Shown here: positions 51,001 to 58,598 of the stretch, in pieces | How positions within the stretch are numbered: the first letter of the stretch is position 1 | Layout: the number at the start of each line of letters is the position of its first letter | Assembly (NCBI RefSeq): GCF_014764505.1 | Contig: NZ_JACXWX010000030.1 | Span: 1 to 58,598 of the forward strand | DNA: 58,598 nt | Origin: Phormidium tenue FACHB-886 | Lineage (GTDB): Bacteria; Cyanobacteriota; Cyanobacteriia; Elainellales; Elainellaceae | Reading direction: 5' to 3' | Notes under the pieces: generated by a model | Database searches by the model: none | Seen by the model: only the letters and a program-made list of their open reading frames with translations | Told to the model about the DNA's origin: nothing | Translations under genes and position numbers: made by a program

Positions 51001-51361
51001 CTTTAATGGAACTTGACGATCGCAGCGGCACGGTTTCTTGTTTAGAAGAACCCGCCGAACTTTCCTGAAATAGATAAACATTTCGGCTAAACCCAATAGC
51101 CGGATCGTCCAACTCCCAAATCAAGAGATCATAGGCAAATCCATCAAAATCATCTGCGTTGTTTTGCCCTGGGATACCCGTATTCAAAATAGTAATGGGG
51201 ATTGCGGGTAATCCTGTGATATCAATCGTTGCATTGTCCCCCAAATCCCCTTCATATTGCCAGGGTGGCTTGGGTAAAGTGTAGTCTGGGCGCTGATTAT
51301 TATTTTGATTAGGTGTTCCTTTTCCCTGCGGGTTAACAGGCTTCTTTTTTCGAGGTGCCAC
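48020..51361 (-). CDS. Large RTX calcium-binding protein
   Basis: A 1113-residue protein without a Sec signal. A lysine/proline-rich N-terminus (PRKKKPVNPQGKGT) and a domain of unknown role (residues about 25-130) precede several blocks of GGxGxDxLxGG nonapeptides, interspersed with non-repeat modules that repeat an LxTLPTGAISPERFVLG-like pattern. The C-terminus has GGKGRDRFILERGAGNDVI and a hydrophobic tail, typical of type I secretion. The repeats form calcium-filled beta rolls outside the cell. ABC/MFP/TolC export genes are not in the neighbourhood. It may be an S-layer, adhesion or motility-related protein. Opposite-strand frames are shadows of the repeats. Confidence 0.9.
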   Translation of the reverse strand: MAPRKKKPVNPQGKGTPNQNNNQRPDYTLPKPPWQYEGDLGDNATIDITGLPAIPITILNTGIPGQNNADDFDGFAYDLLIWELDDPAIGFSRNVYLFQESSAGSSKQETVPLRSSSSIKAATLFIADSTYPAVREGTDDTDLLMGTEATNGISGGAGNDLILTMEDQDSAAGGDGNDLLNGGSSDDVLVGNSGNDRLYGEQGSDRLSGLDGQDTLTGGSGNDRLSGGNGNDQLLGETGNDVLSGEAGSDTLTGGNGDDSYLVIDAEDAVVEQPNQGDDTVLTILNFTLGNSLENLTLVGSEAVVGVGNSLDNRIEVGDQKSTLAASLTDFSPEELIVNNIISGAGGDDLIRAGAGDDRLDGGEGNDTLAGGKDNDTLTGDAGIDRFLLGSFEFSGSSEEGDTDTITDFNAAQGDKLYLSTQNFSTLPTGAISPERFVLGTSATTPQQRLVYNLLTGELFFDKDGSGAEPQAKIVTFTNRPALITSDFIAVDNLDPTLPRLLTNLPLIVSGVSGASTAADDRLFGGQDDNVISGGAGNDTIDGGNGKDTLNGGSGDDRLEGGNNDDNLNGGEGNDRLTDVGGTNNILNGENGNDTLNSDFGNDSLNGGGNDDILIGNFGEDNLQGGEGNDRLTGGDGRDTLTGGTGADLFILTDASDFSADTITDFDRAQGDKIQIAVSADFSGFNIGARDYSRFGYNSSTGELLFDAIVIAKLTPGTALNLREDLTIATTATGTTLNGNANANQLLGSEGADLIKAAGGNDVVSGLEGNDEIAGGSGSDWLEGGSSDDSVNGDRDSDQLYGEAGNDLLNGGAGNDILAGGAGNDTLTGGSGADRFSFYDPLASIVDPNTGDRADPVTDGTDVLTDLNRAEDTIGLYIGSYSPDSLYRQAGLALNTAISAGQFQLGSSAADASDRLIYDRSTGDLFFDVDGTGAQAQIKIATLSTKSALSHTNIVTFNDLTTTQGTDSITGQATRDQIVGRRGDDVLNGGGGADRLSGDQDQDIIRGGAGRDRLKGGVGNDHLLGGLDSDWLEGGKGRDRFILERGAGNDVILDFKDKEDRLGLAPGIQAKRLKIIQRGRNTLIELRNDRLAVLNGVEASQITMADFVQNTIL

Positions 51362-51709
51362 TGTGTTACCCTCCCAATAGTTAATTGAAGAATTATTAAA
51401 GATGCATTTTTACAAATCTGCTGGATTCTTCAATCTTAGAAAACTTTGATCCGGCTCTTCTCAAAGTTTTGTATTGCAAGTTTATATTGCAAGAAACCTA
51501 GCAATCAGGCTAAATTTGCCCATACGATCGCAACTGTGAATACTCCGACCGAATAGGCAAACTCTAGTACCTACACGAAATTTTTTACTGTCTGCCCTTC
51601 ATACCGGGCGATCGTTTTCAGTTCATCACATACAAACTGAGCCTGGGTGGTAGACGAAGCTTACCACCCAGGCTCAGTTTAAGATTCAGCTAGAAGACTT
51701 TTGTAAGTT
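51362..51709. other. Intergenic between two RTX genes
   Basis: Holds the leader of the large RTX gene and the hairpin listed next. No other feature recognised. Confidence 0.4.
51634..51680 (-). terminator. Terminator-like hairpin after the second RTX gene
   Basis: AAACTGAGCCTGGGTGGTA (51634-51652) and its exact 19-bp complement (51662-51680) surround a 9-base loop, 30 bases after the RTX stop at 51710. On the minus strand the stem ends in TTT. It should separate the two RTX transcription units. Confidence 0.75.
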
Positions 51710-53455
51710 CTACTTGAGTACAGAGTCAAGCACGACCTTCAGGCTAGACAAGCTAGGTGCTCCTGTTCCGTTGCTTAGAGTTGCCAACACGCCGCCATTA
51801 TCGCCCAACCCAGCTAGTAAACCGTTGCCATCTAGCTTCAGTTGTCCAGTTTGCGCGTCGTAGAGCAAGGAGGGAAGGAGCGGGTTGGTCACAGCACCCA
51901 CAACACCCACCACTCCATTGTTGTCAATCGTTAGCGTTTTCACAACACCATCAACCAGACCTAGCTGAGAGCCAAGCAGGCTGCCAAAAGCAGAATCTTT
52001 CAGCGCGAGAATATCATTATTGGCATCGAAATCGGTGATTTTATCTTCTAACCCAGCGGCAGCCGTCTCTAGCAGCGCAAACGTATCTATCCCTGCACCA
52101 CCTGTCAACGTGTCCACTCCTGCCCCGCCAATTAGCTTGTCGGCTCCTGCACCCCCCGAGAGAACATCGTTGCCGATGCCGCCGCTGAGAATGTTGTCTA
52201 GAGTATTACCGATGAGCGTATTGTTTAGATCGTTACCCGTCCCGTTGAGCGCCGAACCCAACAGCTCTAGCTGCTCGACGTTATCCTTCAGCACAAAATC
52301 CACTGTGGACTTGATCAAGTCGGTTCCACCGCCCACAAGTTCTTGCACAGTATCATCGACACTATCAACTAGATAAATGTCATCACCCAGGTCCCCTTTA
52401 AGGACATCAACACCGGTACCGCCATCCAGCGTGTCTTTACCTGCACCACCATCTAAGGTGTCGTTGCCAGAACCGCCGTTCAGGGTATCGTCTCCAGCGT
52501 TGCCGTTGAGGATATCATTGCCAGAACCGCCGTCTACTACATCATTACCATCACCGCCGTTGAGCGTATCATTGCCGGTGCCACCGTCTAAGGTATCGTT
52601 ACCAGCGTTGCCATTCAGCAGGTCATCATCAGCACCACCCAGCAAGGAGTCATCTCCATCGCCACCATTGAGGGTATCGTTGCCAGTGCCACCGTCTAAG
52701 ATATCGTTGCCGCCACTGCCGTTAAGGGTATCGTTGCCAGCGCCACCTGTGAAGTTGTCGCTGTTGTTGCCACCAGTCATCGTATCGTTGCCACTTCCCC
52801 CCACTACCGTTGCGCTGCTGTTGTTTGCACCCGGTTGGTCATTGCTAGTTCCAAAGCTGAAGTTGCCCTTGCCAACATATTCAATGAACTCAACGTTGGT
52901 AGGTTTTTTGTATGAAGCAACGGTGGTAATTACCTTATCTACACCTCCATTGGCTTCTTCAGTGACAATATCGTTAGCATCATCAACGTAGTAGGTGTCA
53001 TCTCCCAGACCGCCGATTAGAGTATCTGCACCAGCTTTACCATCTAGGATATTGTTGCCACGGTTACCAATGATGATATTTACCAGGTTATTTCCTGTGG
53101 CATTCAGATTACCTACTCCTTCCAGGGTGAGGTTTTCTAGATTGTTACCCAGGGTATAGTTAACTGCGCTGCGAACAGTATCAGTACCTTGTTTTGCCGA
53201 TTCCTTAACCTTGTCGCGTAGATTGTCGACGATGTAGATATCGTTGCCCTTGCCGCCCCTGAGAATGTCTTTGCCCTTACCGCCATTTAGAGTGTCGTTG
53301 CCAAGGCTACCAATCAACTGGTCATCGCCTGCTAGAGCGCTGAGTATATCGTTACCAGCCGACCCCTGCATAAAATCCTTCTTGCGGCTCCCTTTGAGAA
53401 GACCTCCCTTCGCTTTGCTTTTGATCCGATTGACCTGAGTCTTGTTAGCAGCCAT
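51710..53455 (-). CDS. RTX calcium-binding protein
   Basis: A 581-residue secreted protein. A basic N-terminus ([20 protein letters not shown]) and no Sec signal fit type I secretion. Repeat blocks at about 20-75, 135-165, 205-360 and 410-470 carry the RTX consensus ([15 protein letters not shown]). Between them lie modules such as [16 protein letters not shown] and [16 protein letters not shown] that are typical of cyanobacterial and proteobacterial RTX proteins. The last 110 residues lack repeats and probably contain the export signal. A hairpin follows the gene. It is divergent from a metalloprotease gene, as in other bacteria where RTX and protease genes pair, but export genes are missing. 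Confidence 0.9.
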   Translation of the reverse strand: MAANKTQVNRIKSKAKGGLLKGSRKKDFMQGSAGNDILSALAGDDQLIGSLGNDTLNGGKGKDILRGGKGNDIYIVDNLRDKVKESAKQGTDTVRSAVNYTLGNNLENLTLEGVGNLNATGNNLVNIIIGNRGNNILDGKAGADTLIGGLGDDTYYVDDANDIVTEEANGGVDKVITTVASYKKPTNVEFIEYVGKGNFSFGTSNDQPGANNSSATVVGGSGNDTMTGGNNSDNFTGGAGNDTLNGSGGNDILDGGTGNDTLNGGDGDDSLLGGADDDLLNGNAGNDTLDGGTGNDTLNGGDGNDVVDGGSGNDILNGNAGDDTLNGGSGNDTLDGGAGKDTLDGGTGVDVLKGDLGDDIYLVDSVDDTVQELVGGGTDLIKSTVDFVLKDNVEQLELLGSALNGTGNDLNNTLIGNTLDNILSGGIGNDVLSGGAGADKLIGGAGVDTLTGGAGIDTFALLETAAAGLEDKITDFDANNDILALKDSAFGSLLGSQLGLVDGVVKTLTIDNNGVVGVVGAVTNPLLPSLLYDAQTGQLKLDGNGLLAGLGDNGGVLATLSNGTGAPSLSSLKVVLDSVLK

Positions 53456-53786
53456 TGTTTTTCGTACTTGAACTCTAATACTGCTAAAGTAATCGGCTAC
53501 TTAGCCGAATAGAACTCCTATAAACACGCAAAAAATTAGCTTTAGGTTTTGTACTCGCCGTGTATTTACGTAGAGATCAGTGCATTCATCTAGCAAGAAA
53601 CCAACGGTGTTTTGAAGAGTCACTAAGGTCAATGGCTTTCTCTCTCAGCGTATGTCTCATAAGCTATCTTGCCTATTTTAGGATTGCCTAGAAGGATTGG
53701 CGTAGAGGATTCCGCCATCTATCTCTGCTGAATTTTTGAAATGCTTGGATAGGCTACGGATATCACAAGCAGAGAGTAGTGCAGTC
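53456..53786. other. Divergent promoter region, RTX and metalloprotease
   Basis: A 330-base space between the RTX and protease starts. Nothing specific recognised. Confidence 0.35.
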
Positions 53787-54899
53787 ATGGTGAGCGATCG
53801 TGCCGGAAACACTTTTAAGCAAGCAAACGATATTAAACTCTCTTCTTTTGCCGGCTTTAAGGATCGAATTGGTGGGCATGATACTAATGATTTCTTTCGC
53901 TTCCGCCTCAGCAGTCGCAGCAGCGTTAACTTCTCACTCAATGGCAAGGCTGATTTGCAATTGTTTGGCAGCAACAGCCAACCACTGAAAGTAGGCAAAG
54001 GCAGAACTCTCAGCAGCATTAATACCAACCTCAAGGCTGGAACCTATTACATTAGCGTTTCTTCTTCTGCAAAGAGATCTACAAGCTATCTGCTGAATGG
54101 AGGGATGTCTCTGACGAAGCCAATGGCTTCCAATGACGACAAGTCTTTAAGTACAAATGCGTCGATCGCTTATCCTCACCACACCTCAGCTAGCAATACT
54201 CTAGGTACTGGTGTTGATGATGGCTCTATCATTGACGTCATGATTGCCTACACTGCGGATGCCAGAGCTGCTGAGGGAGGTACAGATGCCATTAACCGTG
54301 TTATTCAAGCTGCAGTAGTGGAAGTGAATCAGGGCTATGCCAACAGCGGTATTGTTCAGCGTCTTCGCCTAGTTCACACAGTTGAAGTAAATTACACCGA
54401 ATCTGGTAGCGCCAAGACTGATTTAACACGGCTGCAAAACAAAGCAGACGGGCATATGGATGATGCTCATGCAATGCGCGATAAGTATGGTGCAGATATT
54501 GTTAGCTTGTTCGTGAAAAAAAGTGATTCAGGCGGCAAATCTTACGTAATGAATCGGGTGAGCCATGAGTTTGAGTCATATGCATTCAACGTTGTGCAGA
54601 TTGATAATGTCAAAACTCGTTTCTCATTTGGGCATGAACTTGGACATAATCTAGGCGCTGCGCATGATCGTGCCCACATTGACTCTGATGCGGCGTTCTC
54701 TTACTCTTACGGCTACATCACTGAGAGCGGTATTGGCGATATCATGTCCTATGCAAAAGACCGACGTAATGTTTATTCAAACCCCAATGTCAAGATCAAC
54801 GGTGAAACGATTGGCAAGGCAGATGAAGCAGATGTAGCCAAAGCTTTTAACAATGTGCGGTTTACAGCTGCCAACTGGAGAAAATCAGTAGTCGGTTAA
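53787..54899 (+). CDS. Reprolysin-like (M12B-type) zinc metalloprotease
   Basis: A 370-residue protein. An N-terminal beta-sandwich of about 100 residues (FKQANDIKLSSFAGFKDRIG, NDFFRFRLSSRSSVNFSLNG) resembles PPC/RTX-associated domains. The catalytic domain (from about residue 140) has HELGHNLGAAHDR, the HExxHxxGxxHD zinc site with the catalytic Glu, and a Met-turn in GDIMSYA. No signal peptide is seen, so it may be exported by type I secretion like the neighbouring RTX protein (inference). The frame extends to TTG 53736, but ATG 53787 is a better start. Substrates are unknown. It is divergent from the RTX gene. Confidence 0.87.
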   Translation: MVSDRAGNTFKQANDIKLSSFAGFKDRIGGHDTNDFFRFRLSSRSSVNFSLNGKADLQLFGSNSQPLKVGKGRTLSSINTNLKAGTYYISVSSSAKRSTSYLLNGGMSLTKPMASNDDKSLSTNASIAYPHHTSASNTLGTGVDDGSIIDVMIAYTADARAAEGGTDAINRVIQAAVVEVNQGYANSGIVQRLRLVHTVEVNYTESGSAKTDLTRLQNKADGHMDDAHAMRDKYGADIVSLFVKKSDSGGKSYVMNRVSHEFESYAFNVVQIDNVKTRFSFGHELGHNLGAAHDRAHIDSDAAFSYSYGYITESGIGDIMSYAKDRRNVYSNPNVKINGETIGKADEADVAKAFNNVRFTAANWRKSVVG

Positions 54900-55375
54900 C
54901 CCTTTACATTCTTGGGAAAAGGAGCAAGATCTAAGCTGGGCTAAAGCCTTCAGAAACCTGATTAGGCAACAGGGCTTTAGCAACCAACACAACAGTTAGA
55001 ACATAGAACAGAGGCATATCTGTAAAGGCAGAGCTCTGACAAAATGACACAAGCGTAATGGCGGCAGCTATGCAGCTATAATGCTAGTCTTGTAGTCAGC
55101 CTATCTATTTTGACAGGTTATAGAAGCAGGGTGGTCATTCAGGCGAGCATTCGATGCAGTCCCTATCTCTAAGATTAGACCTTAGCGTTTTGTATCTAGA
55201 AATACGATCGCATTTATTTTCAGATTCTATGGTGCATCTATCGACATTTGCTTTGTGTAAGCTGCTGTTCAGCAAGGCTTAACCCCTCTAGTGGTTAGGA
55301 GCGAAGCTGGATTAAAGAGCTGCAACGGCAATTCTGCGAACATAGCTTTCTGAATAATCAAGCGAGGAATGGCAG
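54900..55375. other. Intergenic with a weak terminator-like stem
   Basis: GCTAAAGCC (54940-54948) pairs with GGCTTTAGC (54973-54981) across a 24-base loop, 40 bases after the protease stop. No T-run follows. No gene was recognised in the remaining 390 bases. Confidence 0.4.
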
Positions 55376-56659
55376 ATGAATAACCACTATTCTGTTGTAA
55401 TCGTGGGAGGTGGTCAAGCAGGTCTATCCATGAGCCACTGCTTAAAGGAAAGAGGGGTTGATCACATCGTTTTTGAGAAAAATAGAGTAGGTCATGCATG
55501 GCGCTCAAATCGCTGGGATTCATTCTGTCTAGTCACACCTAATTGGCAATGCCAGCTTCCCGGTTATCACTATCCAGGCGCTGACCCTCAAGGGTTCATG
55601 AAGAAGAATGAAATTGTTCAATACATTGAAGATTATGCTGCATCGTTTGCTCCACCTGTAAAGGAAGGCGTTGAGGTATCGAGAGTTTGGCAGAATGGAG
55701 CTGAGGGCGTTTTTGAATTAACGACTTCAATTGGCAGCTACACGGCGGATCAGGTTGTTGTTGCAGTGGGTGGTTATCATCTTCCTAAAATTCCACGAAT
55801 GGCTGAACGGTTACCTGAGCATATTGTGCAGCTGCACTCCTCTCAATACAAAAATTCGGAATCTTTACCCAGCGGAGAGGTAATAGTGATAGGGACAGGG
55901 CAGTCTGGCTGCCAGATTGCTGAAGATCTGCACCTTGCGGGAAGGAAGGTGCATCTGTGCGTGGGAAGTGCCCCTCGATCGCCCCGGCGGTATCGCGGAA
56001 AAGATGTCGTTGATTGGCTAGACCGAATGGGATATTACGATTTGTCGATCGATGAACATCCCCAAAAAGAGAAGGTTAGAACCAAAGCCAATCATTATGT
56101 AACAGGACGCGACGGCGGGCGTGAAATTGACTTGAGGCAGTTTGCTTTGGAAGGAATGCAGCTGTACGGTAAGTTAAAGCATATTAGCAGCCGTTCCTTC
56201 GAATTTTCAGGCGACTTGAAGCAAAACTTGGATCAAGCAGATGCCGTTGCAGAAAGTATTAAGAAAAGCATCGATGCGTTTATTGAGAAAAACCAGATAG
56301 AAGCACCGACAGAGCCGCCCTATCAGCCTGTTTGGCAACCCGATAAGGAAGGCTTAACGCTTGAGTATGAGCAGGCAAATATTAGTGCAGTGATTTGGTG
56401 TACTGGGTATCAGTCCGACTTTAGCTGGATAGAGATTCCGGTGTTTGATGGCAAGGGCTATCCCAGCCATGAACGGGGGGTAACAGCAGTGCGAGGATTG
56501 TACTTCTTAGGGCTGCCGTGGCTATATACATGGGGCTCAGGAAGATTTTCAGGAATTGCTCGCGACGCTATTTACCTCGCAGATTATATTGAAGCGAGAC
56601 AGAAAATGCCCTATTCGAGCGCTTGGAGTGTCGTTAACGAATTCCTGATCGGCTCGTAG
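55376..56659 (+). CDS. Flavin-dependent monooxygenase-like oxidoreductase (CzcO/MSMEG_0569-like)
   Basis: A 427-residue flavoprotein. VVIVGGGQAGLSMSH is the FAD motif. A second Rossmann motif, VIVIGTGQSGCQIAEDL, would bind NADPH. WCTGYQSDFSWIE matches the (A/C)TGY element that marks FMO/BVMO-type enzymes. The sequence recalls the MSMEG_0569 family, whose genes usually sit in a nitrilase (Nit1C) cluster, but none of those partners is in this window. The substrate is unknown. GAGG precedes ATG 55376. It stands alone between the protease gene and a histidine kinase gene in the opposite orientation. Confidence 0.85.
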   Translation: MNNHYSVVIVGGGQAGLSMSHCLKERGVDHIVFEKNRVGHAWRSNRWDSFCLVTPNWQCQLPGYHYPGADPQGFMKKNEIVQYIEDYAASFAPPVKEGVEVSRVWQNGAEGVFELTTSIGSYTADQVVVAVGGYHLPKIPRMAERLPEHIVQLHSSQYKNSESLPSGEVIVIGTGQSGCQIAEDLHLAGRKVHLCVGSAPRSPRRYRGKDVVDWLDRMGYYDLSIDEHPQKEKVRTKANHYVTGRDGGREIDLRQFALEGMQLYGKLKHISSRSFEFSGDLKQNLDQADAVAESIKKSIDAFIEKNQIEAPTEPPYQPVWQPDKEGLTLEYEQANISAVIWCTGYQSDFSWIEIPVFDGKGYPSHERGVTAVRGLYFLGLPWLYTWGSGRFSGIARDAIYLADYIEARQKMPYSSAWSVVNEFLIGS

Positions 56660-56745
56660 GGTAGGCTTATAGTGCAATGAGCGTTTGAAGGGGCAGTCTG
56701 AATTGCTTAGGCTTAAAGGAAGTATTTTCTAAGTTCTGGATGCTC

Positions 56746-58128
56746 CTATTTGGACGTGAGCCTGTGCACTCCGTTAGATAGGGGCAGTGTGCAGGCTTGC
56801 CGAATGGGAATCAGAATGGCAAACTGGGTTCCCCTACCAATGCCGGAAACGCAGGATAGATCCCCTTGATGTTTTTCTACAATAATCTGATGCGAAATTG
56901 CTAGCCCTAACCCCGTCCCCTTGCCGATTGGCTTAGTAGTGAAGAAGGGATTGAAGATGTGTTCTCGCACTGATTCGGGCATCCCTTCTCCGTTATCTGT
57001 GATCTCAATGAGCGCCTGCTGATCCTGGGTGACAGAGGTAGTAATCCGAATACAGGGAGGCTCTTGCGCTGGATTAGAGCCTTCTACTCGCCTAGTACGG
57101 CGGCACTCTAGCGCATCGATCGCATTAGACAGCAAATTCATAAGGACTTGATTGATTTGACCTGGCAAACACTCTACTAGCGGAAGTTGCCCAAAGTCTT
57201 TGACTACCTCGATATCAGCAGAAGCATCGTGAGACTTGAGGCGATGCTGTAGGATGAGCAACGTGCTATCGATGCCCTCATGGATATCTACGGATTTCAT
57301 GTTCGATTCATCCAGCCGAGAGAAGTTCTTCAACGACGCAACAATTTGCCCAATCCGCTCAGCTCCCAGTTTCATTGAATTTAGGAGCTTTGGGAAATCC
57401 TGGCGCAGATAGTTAATGTCAATATCCTCCCGCTGATGCTCTAGCTGAGAGCTGGGATTAGGATGTTCTTGCTCATATAGCTTGATCAGCTCCAGCAGGT
57501 GCTCAGCATAGTGAGTAGCGTAAATCAAGTTGCCTTGGATGAAGTTGACTGGATTGTTAATTTCATGGGCAACGCCTGCAACCAGATGTCCCAGGGCCGA
57601 CATTTTCTCAGTTTGAATGAGCTGAGACTGAGTTTGTTTTAATCGCTCTAGCGCCAGGGTGAGATCGCGATTAGAGGTGTCCAAATAAGTGTTAGTGTTG
57701 GCCAACTGTGCGTTTGCTAAAGCTAACTGATGATTGGCGGTTTCTAGCTCTGCCGGAGAAGGCAGAGCTAAGGCTTTAGGTACCAGAGACACCATCTCTA
57801 GCGCAGTTATGAGGGAGACAATCGCAGTCATAGCATTGACGACTCCTGAGAAATAGTAAGTTGGATGCCAAAGCGTCCAGACGTTCACTAGATGACCGAA
57901 ACCGCAAAGGATTATAAATGTCCCAAACAATCCAAAAATCCAGTTGAATGGCAAATCCTTGCGGCGAGCACTGAACCACAGCAGCGTCACTGGAATCGAG
58001 AGGTAGCTGAAGGCGATCGTCAAGTCGGAAACTACATGCAGCCATACCAAATCGGGTTGCCAGAGGTAGCAATGGCCGTGAGGAACGAATCCATCTGATT
58101 TCAGTAACAAATTAATCCAGTTCATCAT
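56746..58128 (-). CDS. Ethylene-receptor-like histidine kinase
   Basis: A 460-residue membrane histidine kinase. Three helices at the N-terminus form an ETR1-type ethylene-binding domain. Numbering from the upstream GTG (58140), Asp39, Tyr46, Ile49, Pro50, Ile76, Cys79 and His83 correspond to ETR1 Asp25, Tyr32, Ile35, Pro36, Ile62, Cys65 and His69 with a constant offset of 14. Cys and His ([11 protein letters not shown]) hold Cu(I) in ETR1. A coiled coil ([18 protein letters not shown]), a HisKA domain with [13 protein letters not shown] and an HATPase domain ([27 protein letters not shown]) follow. There is no GAF or receiver domain. ATG 58128 is preferred. A receiver partner is not adjacent. 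Confidence 0.85.
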   Translation of the reverse strand: MMNWINLLLKSDGFVPHGHCYLWQPDLVWLHVVSDLTIAFSYLSIPVTLLWFSARRKDLPFNWIFGLFGTFIILCGFGHLVNVWTLWHPTYYFSGVVNAMTAIVSLITALEMVSLVPKALALPSPAELETANHQLALANAQLANTNTYLDTSNRDLTLALERLKQTQSQLIQTEKMSALGHLVAGVAHEINNPVNFIQGNLIYATHYAEHLLELIKLYEQEHPNPSSQLEHQREDIDINYLRQDFPKLLNSMKLGAERIGQIVASLKNFSRLDESNMKSVDIHEGIDSTLLILQHRLKSHDASADIEVVKDFGQLPLVECLPGQINQVLMNLLSNAIDALECRRTRRVEGSNPAQEPPCIRITTSVTQDQQALIEITDNGEGMPESVREHIFNPFFTTKPIGKGTGLGLAISHQIIVEKHQGDLSCVSGIGRGTQFAILIPIRQACTLPLSNGVHRLTSK

Positions 58129-58577
58129 AGTCAAAACCACTCATCAATGGCATAGCGGTGTAGAGGCAGAGGGCGATTGCTCCACTTGAGGGAGATGCTA
58201 GAGAATAACTGCAGGCTAAGTTCCTCTATTTCTAGCAGAATATTCTTCCAAGTGTTCCCTGAGACTCCGGATCTCTCAAGGAACACAGTTGTACTTCTTC
58301 ACAATTAGGAAAGGCACGCGTTGCACATCCCCCAATTGAAAACTCAAATTTTGTGCCATCAAAACGCGTTTATTGGAAGTTCACCAATTGAGATCGCTGA
58401 TGAGATCGCGAATTCTCTACCTCAATAAAGATCTTGTCTGCTCATTGCTCAGCTACCTTCGTTTGTATGACGTTACAACGGTTTTTCCTTGGGGCACCTC
58501 GAAAAATTAGTTGAGAAGCGTCTTGAATTGAGACTGCTGTAAGATCATGGTGATGGTTGGGATAGGGGGAATGTTCA
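58129..58577. other. Divergent intergenic region at the right edge
   Basis: Leader sequences of the kinase gene and of the partial gene at 58578. No gene, RNA or strong repeat recognised. Confidence 0.35.
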
Positions 58578-58598
58578 ATGAGTCAATCCGAATTTTGG
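58578..58598 (+). CDS. Start of a gene cut by the window edge
   Basis: ATG 58578-58580 with AGGGGG about 8 bases upstream opens MSQSEFW before the window ends. The ribosome-binding site makes a true start likely; the product cannot be identified. Confidence 0.5.

Noticed and set aside
52377-52991. Long plus-strand frame rich in Ser/Pro ([15 protein letters not shown]-like), and similar frames at 49374-50009
   Set aside because: They are exact antisense shadows of the RTX nonapeptide repeats; the periodicity comes from the coding strand and there is no start signal.

Overview
The window looks like chromosomal DNA of a filamentous, Leptolyngbya-like cyanobacterium. The reasons are many GCGATCGC (HIP1) octamers, a CYP110-type P450, FutA, a two-partner-secretion (filamentous haemagglutinin type) protein, RTX proteins, a WD40 Ser/Thr kinase, many PAS/receiver kinases and cyanobacterial IS6-type insertion sequence remains. 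No rRNA, tRNA or CRISPR array was recognised.

Layout. 1-82: edge of a transposase. 266-4848 (minus): GH13 alpha-amylase/branching-type enzyme, GMC flavin oxidoreductase and LamG-domain protein, with a hairpin-plus-T terminator between the first two. 5182-9688: a decayed accessory zone with an amber-interrupted small gene, an IS6 element (5805-6691) killed by a nonsense codon, a frameshift and a palindromic repeat insertion, a Crp-family gene beheaded by that IS, a receiver with Glu in place of the phospho-Asp, an intact Crp/Fnr regulator, a CheB-like methylesterase behind an NtcA-type box, and a second IS6 fragment. 9812-16461: TVP38-type membrane protein, P450, a peptidoglycan-binding pseudogene, an ECF sigma/anti-sigma pair and a stress protein. 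16462-21428: a receiver-kinase hybrid and a seven-PAS HWE-like kinase.

22311-30605 is the most striking region. A divergent XRE-cupin regulator faces seven tightly packed genes that correspond to the four subunits of N-methylglutamate dehydrogenase / heterotetrameric sarcosine oxidase (SoxBDAG order) followed by the three parts of N-methylglutamate synthase (glutamine-amidotransferase, GXGXG and FMN/Fe-S proteins). Together they could convert methylamine plus glutamate to N-methylglutamate, then back to glutamate with release of a one-carbon unit. A methylamine (N-methylglutamate) pathway operon is unexpected in a cyanobacterium.

30906-39517: HTH fragment, small unknown genes, an SDR protein lacking the YxxxK motif, a three-gene NHLP-type peptide export set (C39-ABC, short membrane-fusion protein, double cNMP-domain protein) without a visible precursor, and FutA. 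40009-45348: TonB-like proline-rich protein, SPL-type radical SAM protein, DnaQ-like exonuclease, kinase-WD40 protein. 45362-54899: a surface/secretion block with a TPS exoprotein, two RTX proteins and a reprolysin-like metalloprotease. 55376-58140: a flavin monooxygenase and a histidine kinase whose N-terminus carries every ligand-binding residue of the plant ethylene receptor at conserved spacing. A new gene starts at the right edge.
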